This document shows, piece after piece, positions 10,779-23,286 of a DNA stretch of 60,000 nucleotides. Source of the stretch: Nematostella vectensis (lineage: Eukaryota > Cnidaria > Anthozoa > Actiniaria > Edwardsiidae). Location: positions 3,336,001 to 3,396,000 of the forward strand of contig NC_064034.1 of NCBI RefSeq assembly GCF_932526225.1, in the 5' to 3' direction. The notes under the pieces are model-generated. The model worked only from the letters and a program-made list of their open reading frames with translations. It had not been told where the DNA came from and did no database searches. The position numbers and the translations under genes were made by a program. Each line of letters starts with the position of its first letter. Within the stretch, counting starts at the first letter, position 1.

Positions 10779-13700
10779 CTTGATGACATCAAATAAGCGA
10801 CCGCGTAACGGTTAAACACAGGGAGCCTGAAAATGATGTGCAAATTTTGATTTGCTTCCCACAGCTATCTCTATGACTCATACTAGAAAACTCGAACTCG
10901 AAAAGTAAATTAAAACGGAGAAAATAAAATGTAGGGAAGGGTCATTGTTTAATTGGGGGGGAGGGCTGCTATGTTTGAGGGGAGGGTTGCAATTTGGAGC
11001 GTCGATTTGGGGAAGGGCTTCAAATTTTAATACAGGGTTTCGGGGCTGGTCTTATTTTATGAACAGTTATTCTTATCAATTTCGGAGCATCCTAAAAGTC
11101 TGAAATTTCAATGTTTTCTGGGGAGAACCCCAGACCCCCTTAAATATATTGCATTTTTGGGGCGTTCCCAATGGACACCAATACAACAACATGGGCCCAG
11201 GCTCAACATTGTCACGGAAAGCTTGCATGTAATATCTACCTGTGAAAAGCTTGCATGTAATATCTACCTGTGATCAAGCCATGAACATCAAATAATGAGG
11301 GACAGCAGACGGGGAGGTGCAGAAATCCAGTTCGCATTCCAGTATTTCAAACTAAAGGCTCGCACAGATGCATATACAACTGTTTGTGGACCTTACCCTC
11401 CCCTCCCTCCCCAAAAAATGGGACCGCTTCTTCGCTCCTGGTAATACAGCATAATATTGATTGTTGATCCCAGGATGTTTACCCTGTTTCAGAGCCTCAA
11501 ACGTCTCTCTATTTAGTGGCCAGCCAGCTTGCGATACATACATACAAACATACAAGATGTATGGTGTAGTTTCTTAACCAGAGGTCACAAATCACAAAAT
11601 GAATCTTTTTAAACATGAAAAAGTGGTAATAGCATTTACTTCTTTATCTTATAATCAGATAATAGGTATCTACTTCTTTAACAAAGGAGGCCCATCTCTT
11701 TCTCAAGGTAATAAGGAATTTGCTAAAAGCGGTTCGCACAGCGGAAATAAAGTCATTGTTGTGAAAATGCAATTTCCAAGTGTCAAAAAGGTGGCGCGTC
11801 TGTGGTAGACTCTAGCCCGGATTGGTGATTAGCGTTGGCGCAATAACAAAGATCCAGCACCATATTGTTTAAAATTTATAGTTCACGTTTGAAAAGAAAC
11901 AAAAATTTGTTTTGTGGCCATTGCGCTTCTACAATATGGTCCCCTTTTCTGGTTAACTTTGTGCAGAACACGAAGTTACCGGCTTCCATATTAGCGTCGT
12001 GGTGAGTATTGTTGAGTTAGTAAGGATGGAAAAAAAAGTCATAGCCGCTCCTTTCGATCCAAAGGTCAGGATGATCTTAACAAAATAGGGATAACTTTGA
12101 TTGCTGGCGAGGGTTCATTTTTTACAAATTGGATTTAGCGCACGATTTTTATAATTTCTTCAAATCCTTAAAAGCCAAACATCACAAATCCATCAAAATA
12201 CAGTAAAACACGCAAGTAAGAACATGAAAATTGAGAACTTGTTAGCCTAGGATTTGTCATTTACACCCGCTAAAAACTAGAAGAAAAAAAGCCTATAAAA
12301 AAGAAAGCAGTTTCTTATTTTCTTAAATCATATTGTAATGATGCAGCAGGACAGCTCCATAGCTGAAGAATAGCCATAGAATCCTATTTGTTGAATAAGG
12401 AACTTGCCATTTAAATGAGAAGCTGTTCAGACTGACTCCCGAAAATGAAGGCTCTTACTCGCGGGTTTTTACTGTAGCTGTTTGAAATAGAAACTCAGCC
12501 AATTACCACACTTCGGAATGCATTTGCTTTTTATCTCGTTGAAACAAAACACTAAGGAAGCTTGCGGCACTGAAAAGGGCTTGTGTGAGCGAACTGTATA
12601 TTTTGTTCTTCTTCTCTCGTTTGTTTAATAAGAACGCGAAGGAACAGAGATACGGATAAGTGAACTGATAGAAAAAAAAAACAGAAAACTAAAAATAAAA
12701 ATAAGCAATATCTATAAGCGCCCCCCCTTCTGAGCTATTCCTGTCCACGCGCCGACAGAAATCATTATTCAGCGCATGACAGAAATGATTATGCAATACC
12801 ACTTTTGTGCGCACCATACAAAGACCACCGGGGAATCAAAGAAAGCGCTCATAGTTATCACAAAAAGAAGCAGTGCTGAAAATAATGAGGTTCGCTTGTC
12901 GTCGTTGTTGAGTCTCAAAGGGACACAAAATATCTGTTCCGAAGCCCGATTTTTGCTGACTGGGAAGATGTTAGACCCCTCGGTTGTTGGGAAAAATCGT
13001 CCTGAATGGTTGTGCTGGCAAATTAGTGGGGTCGAACTAGTTGTGCTGGGAATTTTTTTGGGCGCTGGAGCGGATGCTTGCGAAAAAAATCGTCCCGATC
13101 GGTTATACGGGCAATTATTTATGTGCTAAAATGTCTAACCACTGCTGGCTGGGAGAAAAAATCCTAACCAATGCTGGCTGGGGAAAAATGGTCTCATTTT
13201 GAGGAAAAGGAACATATATTTTTTCCCCCGGCAACTTTTAAAATGGATATTTTTGGCTTAGGAACATGCTAAAACGACGAAATATGCCATTTTAACGTGT
13301 TTCAGTAAGGGGGGCTCGTTGTATGCCCTTGTTTGGTACCCAGGGTATGATTTAAATAATTCTCAAATAACAAGTTTCGTCTCTCACAAACATAGACATT
13401 AAAACTTGTATTCTTGTCCAGGTATAGGCAAGTTAATCCGGCTATAAATTGAAAACTTAATATAGGCTTGACATAGTTTCGTTATAGTCGAATTGCAAAC
13501 AGCTGAGCCTATTAATACCAAAGGCAATTAGAATGTTTATTCAACGCGCGCTGATACTGTCGGTAGCTTTACCAGAGCTTCGTTACCTGCGTATAGTTCA
13601 CATAAAACTGTGAATGGGCATATCGATAACAAAGGCAAACAAACGCACAATATCTTTATTATTTGATATTATGCAAAGCTAATAAGCAAGAACCGTGCTG

Positions 13701-14142
13701 AAAGGTCAGAAAGTGGAAGGCAGAATTGACACTAGTGAAGGATTCGGCTATTTGTGTGTGTGCCTTAAAATATAATCAGTCTAGCTAATAGACATCTCTC
13801 GTGTGACATAAGTGGTCAAACAAATAGCGTATCTTTGGTGCGCGCTTCTTTCATTAATACAATTACTCGAATAGATTAGTTCTATGATGGCTTAAGTTTG
13901 AAAGAGAATACCCAAGAGAATGCACCTTTTTGTTGAAACGAGCCAATCAGAACCTTAAAATACAATAAGTTCTGTTTAATTACTCAGGTCATCAGGAAAA
14001 GCGCTGGTTTGTACTTTGTTTGCATCCTTTTATCACAGAGACTGATTAAACATCACCAAGACATTCGGGAGTCTGCCACAAAATGAACCACAACTTCTGA
14101 CATAAAACCTCTTCCACAACAGAAATCTTCCTGGAAATCACC
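10779..14142. other. Intergenic region between RPAP3 and the mGluR-like locus
   Basis: This holds the RPAP3 upstream region and about 3 kb with no gene I can support. A 28-bp direct repeat (GCTTGCATGTAATATCTACC core) occurs twice at about 11217-11272. Two loosely similar GAAAAA-TCGTCC segments lie at 12990-13120. GGTACCCAGGGTA at 13335 matches the ends of the inverted-repeat element at 20.3-21.1 kb. Two short open frames (11352-11555 minus, 12776-13129 plus) show no recognisable domain. Confidence 0.6.
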
Positions 14143-17100
14143 ATGAGAGTGCGGGGCGGGTGGTCCGTGTGGTTCCTGGTCATTTTGTTACGTGTGTCCA
14201 GCCAGAAAGTCGATCGACAGACCTATGTGTTTCTCGATGGAGATGTCATAATCGGTGGCCTGTCGCCTGTCCATTTTTCGCCCACAGAAAAAGAGGAAAT
14301 GGACGACCCCGACTCGTACACGTGTACGAGTGCTGACTACGCGGTCCGAGAGTCGCTGAATTTCTCTTTTATTCGTAACGCACATTTACAAGTTGGCAAA
14401 CACTGTGCGGGTTACGACGATAATCGCAAGGCTCGTAAAAAGACTGTGGCGGTGATAGGCGCAGCATATAGCGGAGCTTCAATGGCTGTCACTAATCTTT
14501 GCAGTCTCTTTTACGTGCCGTTGGTCAGTTACGCATCGACGAGTCACCGTCTAAGGAACACAGTGCAGTTTCGATACTTTTTCCGTACAGTTCCCAGCGA
14601 TATGTTACAAGCCCAAGTAATGGCGGATCTTGTTAGATACATGAACTGGAATCTGGTCATCACTTTGGCTTCCGATACCGAGTATGGGAGATCGGGGATT
14701 GAGGCATTTAAGAACGCCGTACTTCGCTTTGATGACTATCCTGTTTGCGTGGCGGTAGACGAAACCTTCACCAAGCGCTCGGACAAGAAAACATTTCAGA
14801 AGATTTCGACAAAATGAGTAAAAATCCACGTGCGAGAGTGATTATTCTGTTTGCGGAACTTCATGACGCGGATATATTAATCTCTAAATTTCGCGAGCGA
14901 TTTGACAAGTCTCATCAATACGTGTGGATAGGATCTGATTCATGGGCAGACTCGAGACAAATCGTCAAGACAAACGAAGACATTCTCAGCGGCATGTTTG
15001 CGATTGTTCCAGAGGTGAGACGTATCAAGGGGTTTGACGAGTTTTTCGTGAATTTTAATAAAAGGAGAAGGGATAGAAATATATGGATGCACGAATACGA
15101 GGAGTTTAATGTATGGCACGATCCTGCCTTCCACAGACTGACATTCGAGCATTACCCCAAAGCCGCGTATGTCGTTGACGCGGTGTTAGCCACAGCTTAC
15201 GCATTGCACGATCTGCTGGGGTGTCAACCATACAAGGACTGCAACGGACAAAAAAGCAAAATACAATCAATAGAATTCCAGAAACAATTTGTTAACTACT
15301 TGGAAAATTTCCAGCGTTTTCAAAGGATACGTTTTCGTTTGACCAAAGCAGCGATGCCATCGGCTTATATGATATCAAGCACCTAAAGCTAGAAGGGGAC
15401 TATTACGGGTTCTCCCGGATCGGGCGCTGGGGGGCGACCCAGAATTGCGCGTCCGCTATGTCTAACGACAGCTATACCCTGTGCCTTCAGATCCAAAGGA
15501 AAAACCTCGACCCAAGACTTGTGAACAAGTCAATAAACAATATCCCATTCTCAAGGTGTAGCGCGTCCTGTCCGGCGGGCTATCACAAAGTGTCCGAGAA
15601 AAGACACGCTAAGTGCTGCTGGACATGCCGCCGTTGCTCTGGAAACACGATCACTAATACTTCAGACTGGGATGACTGTATAAGGTGCCCTCGAGGTTAT
15701 TGGTCGAGTGCAGACCACTCAAGGTGTGAGCTGATTACGCCGGATTACCTACACTGGTCTGACCCCCTTGCTGTGTGCATTGTGGGTATTTCTGGCGTGG
15801 GGATAGCTATGGTTGAATTCTCGTTCTGTGTAATTTTTCTTCATCGTCAGACCCCGGTGGTGCGCGCATCGAGTGTTGAGTTGTGCTACGTGCTTCTTAT
15901 GGGGATAGCCTGGTGTTACCTAACCCCACTGTTCTTCATCGCGAAGCCATCAGACTTGATCTGCCGTGCGATTCCTTACATGACCGGGCTTTGTCCCGCG
16001 CTGATCGTAGGCACGCTACTCACCAGAACAAACCGCATTTCCCGCATTTTCAACCGCAAACTGCGTAACACCCAGCTGCTTGTCGAAGAAGTTACTAATG
16101 GTGGCGTGGCTATCCTTGGTAGAAGTCGTGATTTGTGGCGGTAACATGCTCGCCACAGACAATGGCAGTAAGCTCGTCGTATCCGACTCTAAAAACGAAG
16201 TTCTGATCGAGTGCAAGTCTCTACCGGATATTGGGCTAGCCATTTGGTGGGCATACAACGCAGGTCTAGTGATCACGTGCACATACCAAGCATTCTTGAC
16301 GCGTAAACTCCCAGAGAACTACAACGAGGCAAAGTTCATCACCTTGACTATGCTGATCACGTGCATTGTGGTAACCGTGTTTGTGCCCACGTACATAGGG
16401 ACCAGCGGTGTGTACCGAACCAGCATCACGTGTTTCGTGTTCATCATTGGCAGGTCAGCAACTCTTGGGTGTATATTTGTCCCTAAGCTTTACATCATCG
16501 TGTGGAGACCAGAGAAAAATATCCCGATGCAACCACGAGGGCATTCGTTACGCCTCGGCACCATCACCCCGAACACATCGATAAAGCGCCGAGTGAGTAT
16601 CGATCCATCAGATAGCCATAGCATCAACTCGACGCCTTTGATAAAGTCCACGCCGACTTTGGTGAGAAAATTCTAAAAACAAAGATCGCTATCATTGAGC
16701 CCGGATATGTTCACAAACGTTCGAATGGGACCGGAGCTGAAGATTAGTACCTCGATGCCTCAGGATTTAGAGGCTGTGAAGTTCAAAGATAGAGACGAGC
16801 GCACCGATGGGTGTGCGGCTATTGGGGGTACAGTGGGACAAGGGCGTGGTCTGCATCGCATCTCGAACAGTATTGAATTCCCTCATTCCAGCAATGATAT
16901 TTTCATGGAGCTAGACGAAGAAGAAAGCGAATGTGATGCGACAGATCGCCTCCTAAGCCTAACGCCATCGCCAAACCCGTTTACAAACGGCATCAACAGA
17001 ACTACCAATTGTACTTCTTGGAAACAACACGAACCAACTCGATAGGTTCGAGAGCTCCCCCGAGAGTGGAAAGTGACGTCTCAGACGAGAGCGTTGCCCC

Positions 17101-17437
17101 CCGTGAGCTTGTTGGCCGTCGGCGGACCACCTCCGACGCCAAAAACGATAATTACCGGATGGATCTACACGAAAATAGGAACACAACAAGCGTGCATAAG
17201 CCAAGTTTCAAGAATGGCTGCTCCACTTCGGTGCACTGCTACCACCAAAAATATGAAAATATTCTAAAAGTTCTAACGCGGAGACAACTGAGTGAGGGTT
17301 ATTTGCTTCCTGATAACACAACGAACAGTCCGCGCAAGGTCTCATACCCACTGTACAAGGATGGTAGACTTGGCGATCAAGTACCCGTTTGCTATTGCCA
17401 GGAACAGGCAAGAAGTCAAGGGAACAGCAACCGGTGA
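14143..17437 (+). pseudogene. Metabotropic glutamate receptor-like class C GPCR, intronless and frame-disrupted
   Basis: The locus starts with ATG at 14143 and a signal peptide (residues 1-20), then the Venus-flytrap block DVIIGGLSPVH. GAAYSGASMAVTNL and NWNLV...YGRSGIEAF follow, then the nine-cysteine linker (CSASCPAGYHK to CPRGYW) at about 15560-15740. A seven-helix domain has mGluR landmarks RKLPENYNEAKFI and PKLYIIVWRPEKN. The reading changes frame near 14780-14805, near 15300-15325 and near 16075-16095, meets TAA at 16674-16676, and changes frame again near 17010-17045. The flytrap part also lacks the stretch that mGluRs carry between the GGLFPVH block and the DTC/Y block, roughly 50 residues. 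The receptor would sense extracellular ligand and signal through G proteins. The lack of introns suggests a retrocopy or an intronless family member. The breaks suggest a pseudogene, though assembly indels could cause some of them. Confidence 0.8.
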
Positions 17438-18023
17438 CAGCCCTTTGAACTAAGGTAAGAGAAGATAGTATATTTGAAATATTTCATGCGGTTTTTGTAT
17501 CTGATTAAAGGCACAAAACTCTTTATGCGAAAGTATAAATGCAAACAAATAACTCATAAAGCAAGCAAACAAAAGGACAAGCAAAAAATCAACAAACAAG
17601 CAAATAAACAAAAAGCAAAGGCACAGAAAACAAATTGTCACATTGACGCTAGATTTAGAATAACCTTCAAGTCTCTCCACCTCATCAGCATTTAAAATAA
17701 AGTTGTGGTTTGAGGTGAGTTTTATTTTGGGTGCTTTTGACGGGGTATTATTAAGCTGCAACTATAGAATACCCAACACAAAGAAATGTAACTAAGTTAA
17801 AGAGGTAGACGGATTCTAAAACATCCACAATAAGTCACCCACAAATAAACATCCACAATAAGTCATCCACAATAAAACATCCACAATAAATCATCCACAA
17901 TAAAACATCCACAATAAAAGAAACACACCCTATTCTTTTGCTAGCCATAATTTTATTAGTGTCTGTGTTCTTAGACTAACACTTAGAGCGGCTGCGCAGG
18001 ATACTATAATTTCCAAAAAAAAG
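17438..18023. repeat. AT-rich spacer with a short 28-bp (2 x 14) tandem repeat
   Basis: From about 17819 to 17935, units built on CATCCACAATAAGTCATCCA repeat about four times. The rest, including an A-rich stretch at 17550-17640, shows no gene. Confidence 0.75.
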
Positions 18024-18071
18024 ATATATATATATATATAATAATATATAATATAATATATATAATAATAT

Positions 18072-18113
<42 letters not shown>

Positions 18114-18115
18114 AT
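18024..18115. repeat. (TA)n microsatellite
   Basis: An almost pure TA tract with interspersed TAA lies directly downstream of the Penelope-like element's 3' end. A second, shorter TA tract at about 19505-19518 flanks the element's other end. Confidence 0.95.
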
Positions 18116-18212
18116 GCGTGAGTGCAGGCGTTCATATAACAGTGCTCAATACATAGGTGTAGAGCGGGATATATCTTGGTTTGTAGGAAAAAAACACGCG
18201 AACTACCGTTTC

Positions 18213-18255
18213 ATCTCTACAAGCCTGTTTCGTGGCTGCCCACTCATCAGGAGAT
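18213..18255 (-). ncRNA. Hammerhead ribozyme motif (Penelope-type, minimal stem III)
   Basis: On the minus strand, ATCTC is followed by the core CTGATGA, a GTGG-GCAG-CCAC hairpin (stem II), the core GAAA, the self-complementary CAGGCTTG (stem III without a proper loop), TA at the cleavage position, and GAGAT, which pairs with the first five bases (stem I). All conserved core bases are present. Hammerheads with such a short stem III are known from Penelope-like elements, where they are thought to act as dimers. It lies 107 bp downstream of the GIY-YIG frame's stop, as expected for a Penelope terminal repeat. Confidence 0.85.
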
Positions 18256-18361
18256 TTATTAAGAATATATTACTACCATCACTTATATACTATCTATGTA
18301 TAAAATTAACATGAAAACAGGGCGTGAAATTTCAATGGCTGTTATGATGAAATTGAATAGT

Positions 18362-19503
18362 TCAGCTGTTGCATAACAAGACTTTGTTTCTGTGGCGGCA
18401 CGAAGACACTAGCTCGTTACGCTTGTTTGAAGTTGATAACTTGGGTTGGCGGATAATGATAAGTTTTTCTTTGAGGCAGAGATTACATCTTTTGCTAGAG
18501 CTGTTGTAGGTGGAGTGAGATGACAGGATTTTCCATGAAATAAAGTGTTCTATGTTGTTATCTTTAAGGCTCCATATGTACTTGCTTAGTTCGGTCGAGT
18601 TTCTGTGTTTAGCGTGTCGGAATGAGGCGGTGTGGTTTCTATATCTTGTCTTGAATTCGTTCTCGGTTAGTCCGACGTAGGTTTCGGAGGTGTTGTTGTC
18701 CTTTCTTGTTACAGTAGCTTGGTAGATAACAGATGATTGGAGGCAGTTTCCGTCAAGGGGGCACGCGTTCTTTTGTCTGCAGTTGCATGTTTTGTTATTG
18801 GCGAGGGAGGTAGGGGCGTCTTCGGTTGTTATTGATGAGGCGACTATGCGTTTGTTGTGGCTGTCAATTATCTGCTTGGTGTTGCTCATGCAGCTATAAC
18901 TGATTTTGATTGTGTTCCGGTTGAAGATTTTTCTGAGTTTGTGGTCTTTAGGGAAGTGCTTGTCTATGAGTGAGAGGAGTCTGTGGCCGATGTTGGTGCT
19001 TGTGTATTTGCTAAAAGGGGGTTGTACCAGATGATGTTGTTGCGCTGGCGGTTCTTGCGTTTGTTTGTGGTGTTTGGTTCGTAGTGCAGCGTGTAGTTAT
19101 ATCCACTTTCGTCGAGTGCTTTCTGGTATGGCGGGGCGGCTTGGTCGAAGGTTTCTTTGTCTGATGATAGTGTAGATAAGCGTTTGTTGATACTGGCGGG
19201 GATATTCTTTGTGATGGTAGGTGGGTGGTTGCTCTCGCGGTGGACGTACTGTAGTGGGGCGTTTGGTTTGAAGAAAGGCTGGTAGGTGTTTCGGTTCAGG
19301 TCGAATGTGACGTCTAGGAAGTTGACTACTCGCTTGTTGGCTTCTATGGTGATTCGCAGTCCGTTGTTGTTGAAGATGCGGCATAGTTCTTTCTTGATAT
19401 TTTCTGTGTTTTTAGGTGTGGCGCTTGTGATGGCTAGTCCGTCGTCGCGGTAGAGTCCTACGTTGATGTTAAGGTCGAGGACAAAGAACAAGACAGCATC
19501 CAA
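18362..19503 (-). mobile_element. Penelope-like retroelement, 5'-truncated: reverse transcriptase C-terminus plus GIY-YIG endonuclease
   Basis: The upstream part (19503-18964) contains the reverse transcriptase catalytic block [10 protein letters not shown] and the thumb-like FLDVTFDL region. The downstream part (frame open to 18362) has the linker HKLRKIFNRNT, a cysteine cluster (CNCRQKNACPL), and a GIY-YIG type nuclease segment (VIYQATV, then TYVGLTENEFKTRYRNH). The frame breaks once, in a run of five G (plus strand) at 19017-19021; one more base would restore continuity. The copy begins inside the reverse transcriptase, so it cannot move by itself. TA microsatellite borders both ends, so it probably inserted in a TA tract. 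Confidence 0.88.
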
Positions 19504-19518
19504 CTTTATATATATATA

Positions 19519-20189
19519 TTCTGTTTCACCACAAACATCAAGCTCATTGACGGCTCGTTAAATGTTTGTGGACGTGACTTCGACATCCTAACATTATCAA
19601 AAGCCCTAAAGCTCCCACAATTCAAATCTCCTTTTTTTCAGGTCAATAATGCACAAAAATATAAAGCAAGTGGTACCAGAGGACACGTAACACGGAAAAA
19701 AGTCTAAAATTATACGCTAAGAGTTCCAGCTCCAGGAGCAAAAAAAATGTCTGGTAATAGTTACTAAATTCTAAAGATCTTCTAGCCAGTTGTGTGTAAT
19801 TTTATTTACAATCTGTATTGTTATTGGTATAATAAAAATATTCTTTTTTTGTTATACCGAAATTCTTTGGGCTTAATTTCTTAAAGTTTCCCAAATGCTT
19901 ATTGCAAAACAATACACCATCCTTTCGTTCACAGGGATATTTATTTCGATAATGAAAAAAATTGAACCACTAAAAATACCTACGGCCCGCTAAAATAACG
20001 ATGACTTCAATTCCCCAACATGAATCCGACCCCCGTCATACTAATATTTAGGACCAGGGCCTTACATACATTAACATAATTATGGGCCTCTGAAGACTCC
20101 CCAATTCAAAAACCAAAGTTTAAATGGAAAGACTACAGGCAAGCTGTAGAAAAACTAGATGGTCTGAATGAATCAACACAAGGTTGAAA
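19519..20189. other. Intergenic AT-rich spacer, nothing recognised
   Basis: No open frame, inverted repeat or RNA motif that I can support lies between the Penelope copy and the A-tailed element at 20.2 kb. Confidence 0.5.
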
Positions 20190-20300
20190 AGGTATGTTAA
20201 ACGCCTCTGTGAAACAGAGTGGTTGCGCTGACGTTTCGGGCTTTAGCCCTTCGCCGGAGCAAAAAAAAAAAAAAAATAAAATAAAATAAAAAAATATATA
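20190..20300. mobile_element. Retroposon-like tail with A-rich end and a decayed hammerhead motif
   Basis: On the minus strand (20257-20222) the sequence reads CCGGCGA, a GGGC-TAAA-GCCC hairpin, GAAA, then CGTC. This is the hammerhead order with two core changes: CCGGCGA instead of CTGANGA. On the plus strand the segment is followed by about 15 A and then TAAAA repeats, as in a retroposed copy. The core change of A to G should inactivate the ribozyme. It is probably a relic of another Penelope-like or retrozyme-like element. Confidence 0.5.
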
Positions 20301-20306
20301 AAAGTA

Positions 20307-21124
20307 GTACCCTGGGTACGGCCAGAACCTCCAGACTTATCTCGTGCAGTGACGTTTTTAGAGCCAGTAAACAAATTAAATTTGTTTAAACAAGTGCTGT
20401 TGCAGATATGACAGAAATAAGTGCAGGAAAATTTCTCCATGGGCCATTAGGCGATACTTTTAATCACTCAAGTATGAAAATAACAACAAAACTTTGAAAG
20501 CTCACAGCTGTCGTATTGCGTGACCGACGTCAAACCTGCAAAACCGGTTTACCGTAAATTACCTAATAAACGCCCCCTATCTAAAGAACGCGTCTGATCT
20601 AATGAACGTCCTCCCTAAGCTTACAAATTTGTAATGAACGCTCCTCTCTAATAAACGCCCCTCCAACCCCCCCCCCCCCCCCCCCTCCCGGCTCCCTTCC
20701 CTTCCAGCTAAAAGCAAACGACATAGGAATTCCGGAAATATAAATGGTAATTTGATTGCCTTCTTGCTTCATCAACACTGGTAAGCGAGTAGCGTTTTGT
20801 TCAATGTCAAGTTCAAAAAGAGGGTACCGCCTTCTAACGTTCCTGATCTCATTGCTCAGGTTGGATTTGTTATATATTTACAGTTTGTAAAGAACGCCCC
20901 TTTCTAATAAACGCCTCCTATCTAATAAAAGCCCCCCTCGGGCCATCGAAATTTAATAAACGCCCCGAGCGTTTATTAGGTCATTTTACAGTAGGCATGT
21001 AATTCGAGGCTGGAACTGGAAAAAGCTACTCGCCCGCCCAGAGCCTCCTCGCTTCGCTCGTCGCGGCATTTCGGCCGAGCGTCACTGGGCGAGAAAAGTC
21101 TGGAGGCTCCGGTACCCAGGGTAT
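20307..21124. mobile_element. Inverted-repeat (fold-back) element enclosing a second MITE
   Basis: The left arm, TACCCTGGGTAC...ACCTCCAGACTTATCTCG, is mirrored at the right by CGAGAAAAGTCTGGAGG...GGTACCCAGGGTA (ends about 21087-21124). Between the arms sits an independent TA-flanked element at 20552-20991. The CCCAGGGTA end also occurs alone at 13335. The element has no coding capacity. Confidence 0.65.
20552..20991. mobile_element. 440-bp MITE with TA target duplication
   Basis: The left end CCGTAAATTACCTAATAAAC and the reverse complement of the right end, CTGTAAAATGACCTAATAAA, form the terminal repeats. TA flanks both sides (20550-20551 and 20992-20993). AATAAACGCC motifs recur inside, and a run of about 16 C lies at 20669-20684. 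No transposase is present. Confidence 0.7.
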
Positions 21125-21278
21125 AGTAGCAGTAGCTAGCCTCGCCTTAAAAAACCCGCACATTCATGGGATACCTGTGGTGACTTGCTTGGAGCTAGCT
21201 GGCACGAGTCATCTGATTTTATCCAATCACAGTCAAGATTACACAGTTCAAATTTTGTCTCAAAAACATCACAAAAAA

Positions 21279-22862
21279 ATGTCGGAGCTTGAAGGAAAAT
21301 GTGAAGGAAAGGCTTCAGCAGGTCATAAGGATTTAGCCAAATCTACAGAGGTCCAGCAAGAAAGGCTAGGTATGCTATCAAATAAATGATTATTGGATTA
21401 TTCAGAGTACATCTTCTTACGGTTTTCTATTCATTTTACTCGAGGAAGGCTCTGGATTTTACCCATGGAAAGAAGAGATTGCGCGTGGATCGGTTGACAA
21501 AAAAGCAGTTGATCGAATTCTAGAACGTCGAACAACGGAAATTCGAGAATGTTACGAGATCATAGACAACCAAAGTGAGTAAATATGTGAGTGTAGCAGG
21601 ATGTTGATGTTCAAAAGAGTTTTTTCTTACAATAATCATGGGAGAGAGTTTGTTTTTGTTTGCTTCAATTTGGTTCTTTGTACTTCATTTGTAGAAATGA
21701 AAAAGTCTCTAGAAGAAGAATGGATCGCGCTGGTTATCGAAAAAGATAAGAGTTTGCGGAGGAAAATTGAAGAAGTGAGTGTTTCCCTTCGAGACACAAA
21801 TCAGGAATAACATATCTCCCATTCTTTGTCCTTCGTATACAATCTGATTTACAGTAAGGTGAACTTTACTAACTAGATAAATATAGTGGAACCCCCTTTA
21901 CTTCAATCCGAGAATGACTGTATTTCTAAGAAACTTGATGCCAGTTTGAAATTGCTGGTAGTTCGGGTTATCAGGGTTTAAATGCCTAGTTACCTAAGTA
22001 GAAAAGACATTTGAGTTTTATACCAGATTCCAAGCTATCAGGGCTTCATTGTTGTAATTAAAAAGATCCTACAAGTATCATGCCACCTAGAGGAGGATAG
22101 GGAGCTAACATAAATTGAACCTAGGAAGCAAAAAAACTTGAATAAAACAATACAAAGCGATTTATCTTCAATCAATTATTCTACTATCTTTCCTTTCAGG
22201 AAAATGAGCAATTGAAGAGAGAATACCTTCAACAATTACATAAAACTCTTGAAGCTCTAAGAACATTCGACTTTAACAATCCCCGTGATGCAATTTTCAA
22301 GAGGAATTTGGTAAAAATGCACAAGCAAGTTGGAAACTACTGCTTGAGAGTCTATGGAGAAATGAATGCCACAAAACTTCCAATGGAAATGGTAGTTAGA
22401 GATGAGACACGTGAAATAGCAGTTGTAGCTCCAATGCCTCCACCTCCACCACCACCCCCTCCACGATTTGTCCCTTTCACAACAGGCCCAGATAGTCAGC
22501 AAGCATCATTGCGATGGAAAAACTCAGAATGCATGGAGCCACACAGCTTCCAGGAACTTATCAAAGGCAAGACACTGAGCAAAACATCAGATAAAAGAGA
22601 TGCTCTGTCAACCCCAACCCAGACAATCAACCAGGAACTTCTGCAAAGGATTAGAAAAGGATGCCTGAGTGAGTTAAAGTCAACACCGTGTAAGCGTTCC
22701 CCAGGCGGTACACCTGTGAAAAGACAGAGGAGGCTTTCCGAAAGTGACACTTCAGATTTAATCACAATAGCACTTAAAAGAAAATTCCAGAATGCGATCA
22801 TGTACAGTCCTAATGAGAACAAGTCACCAAACATCAGGTCTCCAAGCTCTGAGTTTCCATGA
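21279..22862 (+). CDS. PRR11: PRR11-like proline-rich protein, 4 exons, 319 aa
   Basis: Exons are 21279-21369, 21449-21574, 21695-21774 and 22200-22862, all GT-AG and in phase. ATG 21279 follows an A-rich stretch. An in-frame ATG at 21177 exists, but its extra residues look non-coding. The protein has coiled-coil-prone charged helices, a run of nine prolines (about residue 180), SFQELIKGKTLSK, and a C-terminal block KRSPGGTP followed by DLITIALKRKFQNA and SP motifs. Human PRR11, a cell-cycle and replication-stress protein, has the same order: a polyproline run, a short KDLL..KLKK block, then RSPGGTP and ALRRKFQ with SP motifs. The assignment rests on these blocks recalled from memory. AATAAA is at 22933-22938. 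Confidence 0.65.
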
Positions 22863-23286
22863 AAAAATTTTTAGGCAAAATGTTATTTTTATTTTTCATC
22901 AATAAGAAAAAATGTTGTTTATAGCTTGATGACAATAAAGGTGATTATCATGTAATTATTTCACACTCATTTGTAAAAAAAAAAATAGTTGTTTTAAAAA
23001 TTGTCTTTGTCATCTACCATAATATAAGACAATTATATAAATACAATGTCTGGTTATTTCACATTACTCACAAATCTATTATCAACTCTTGTTTGTCTCT
23101 TTGTTTACATCATCCTCCATGCCTTTGATTAAAACATCTGTTTTTTGTAGTTTCTGTCTCCTAAATAATACATTGATGAATTAGTACAGGGTAGTATCAG
23201 TAGTACGGATCTTGTAAAATTAAAAAAAAAAAAATTAACAATCCTAGAAAAAAACTGGATAGCGGTTAACCCACCCGCCCTTTTTT

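Noticed and set aside
11352-11555. Minus-strand 67-codon frame as an exon
   Set aside because: No recognised domain and no supporting neighbouring exons.
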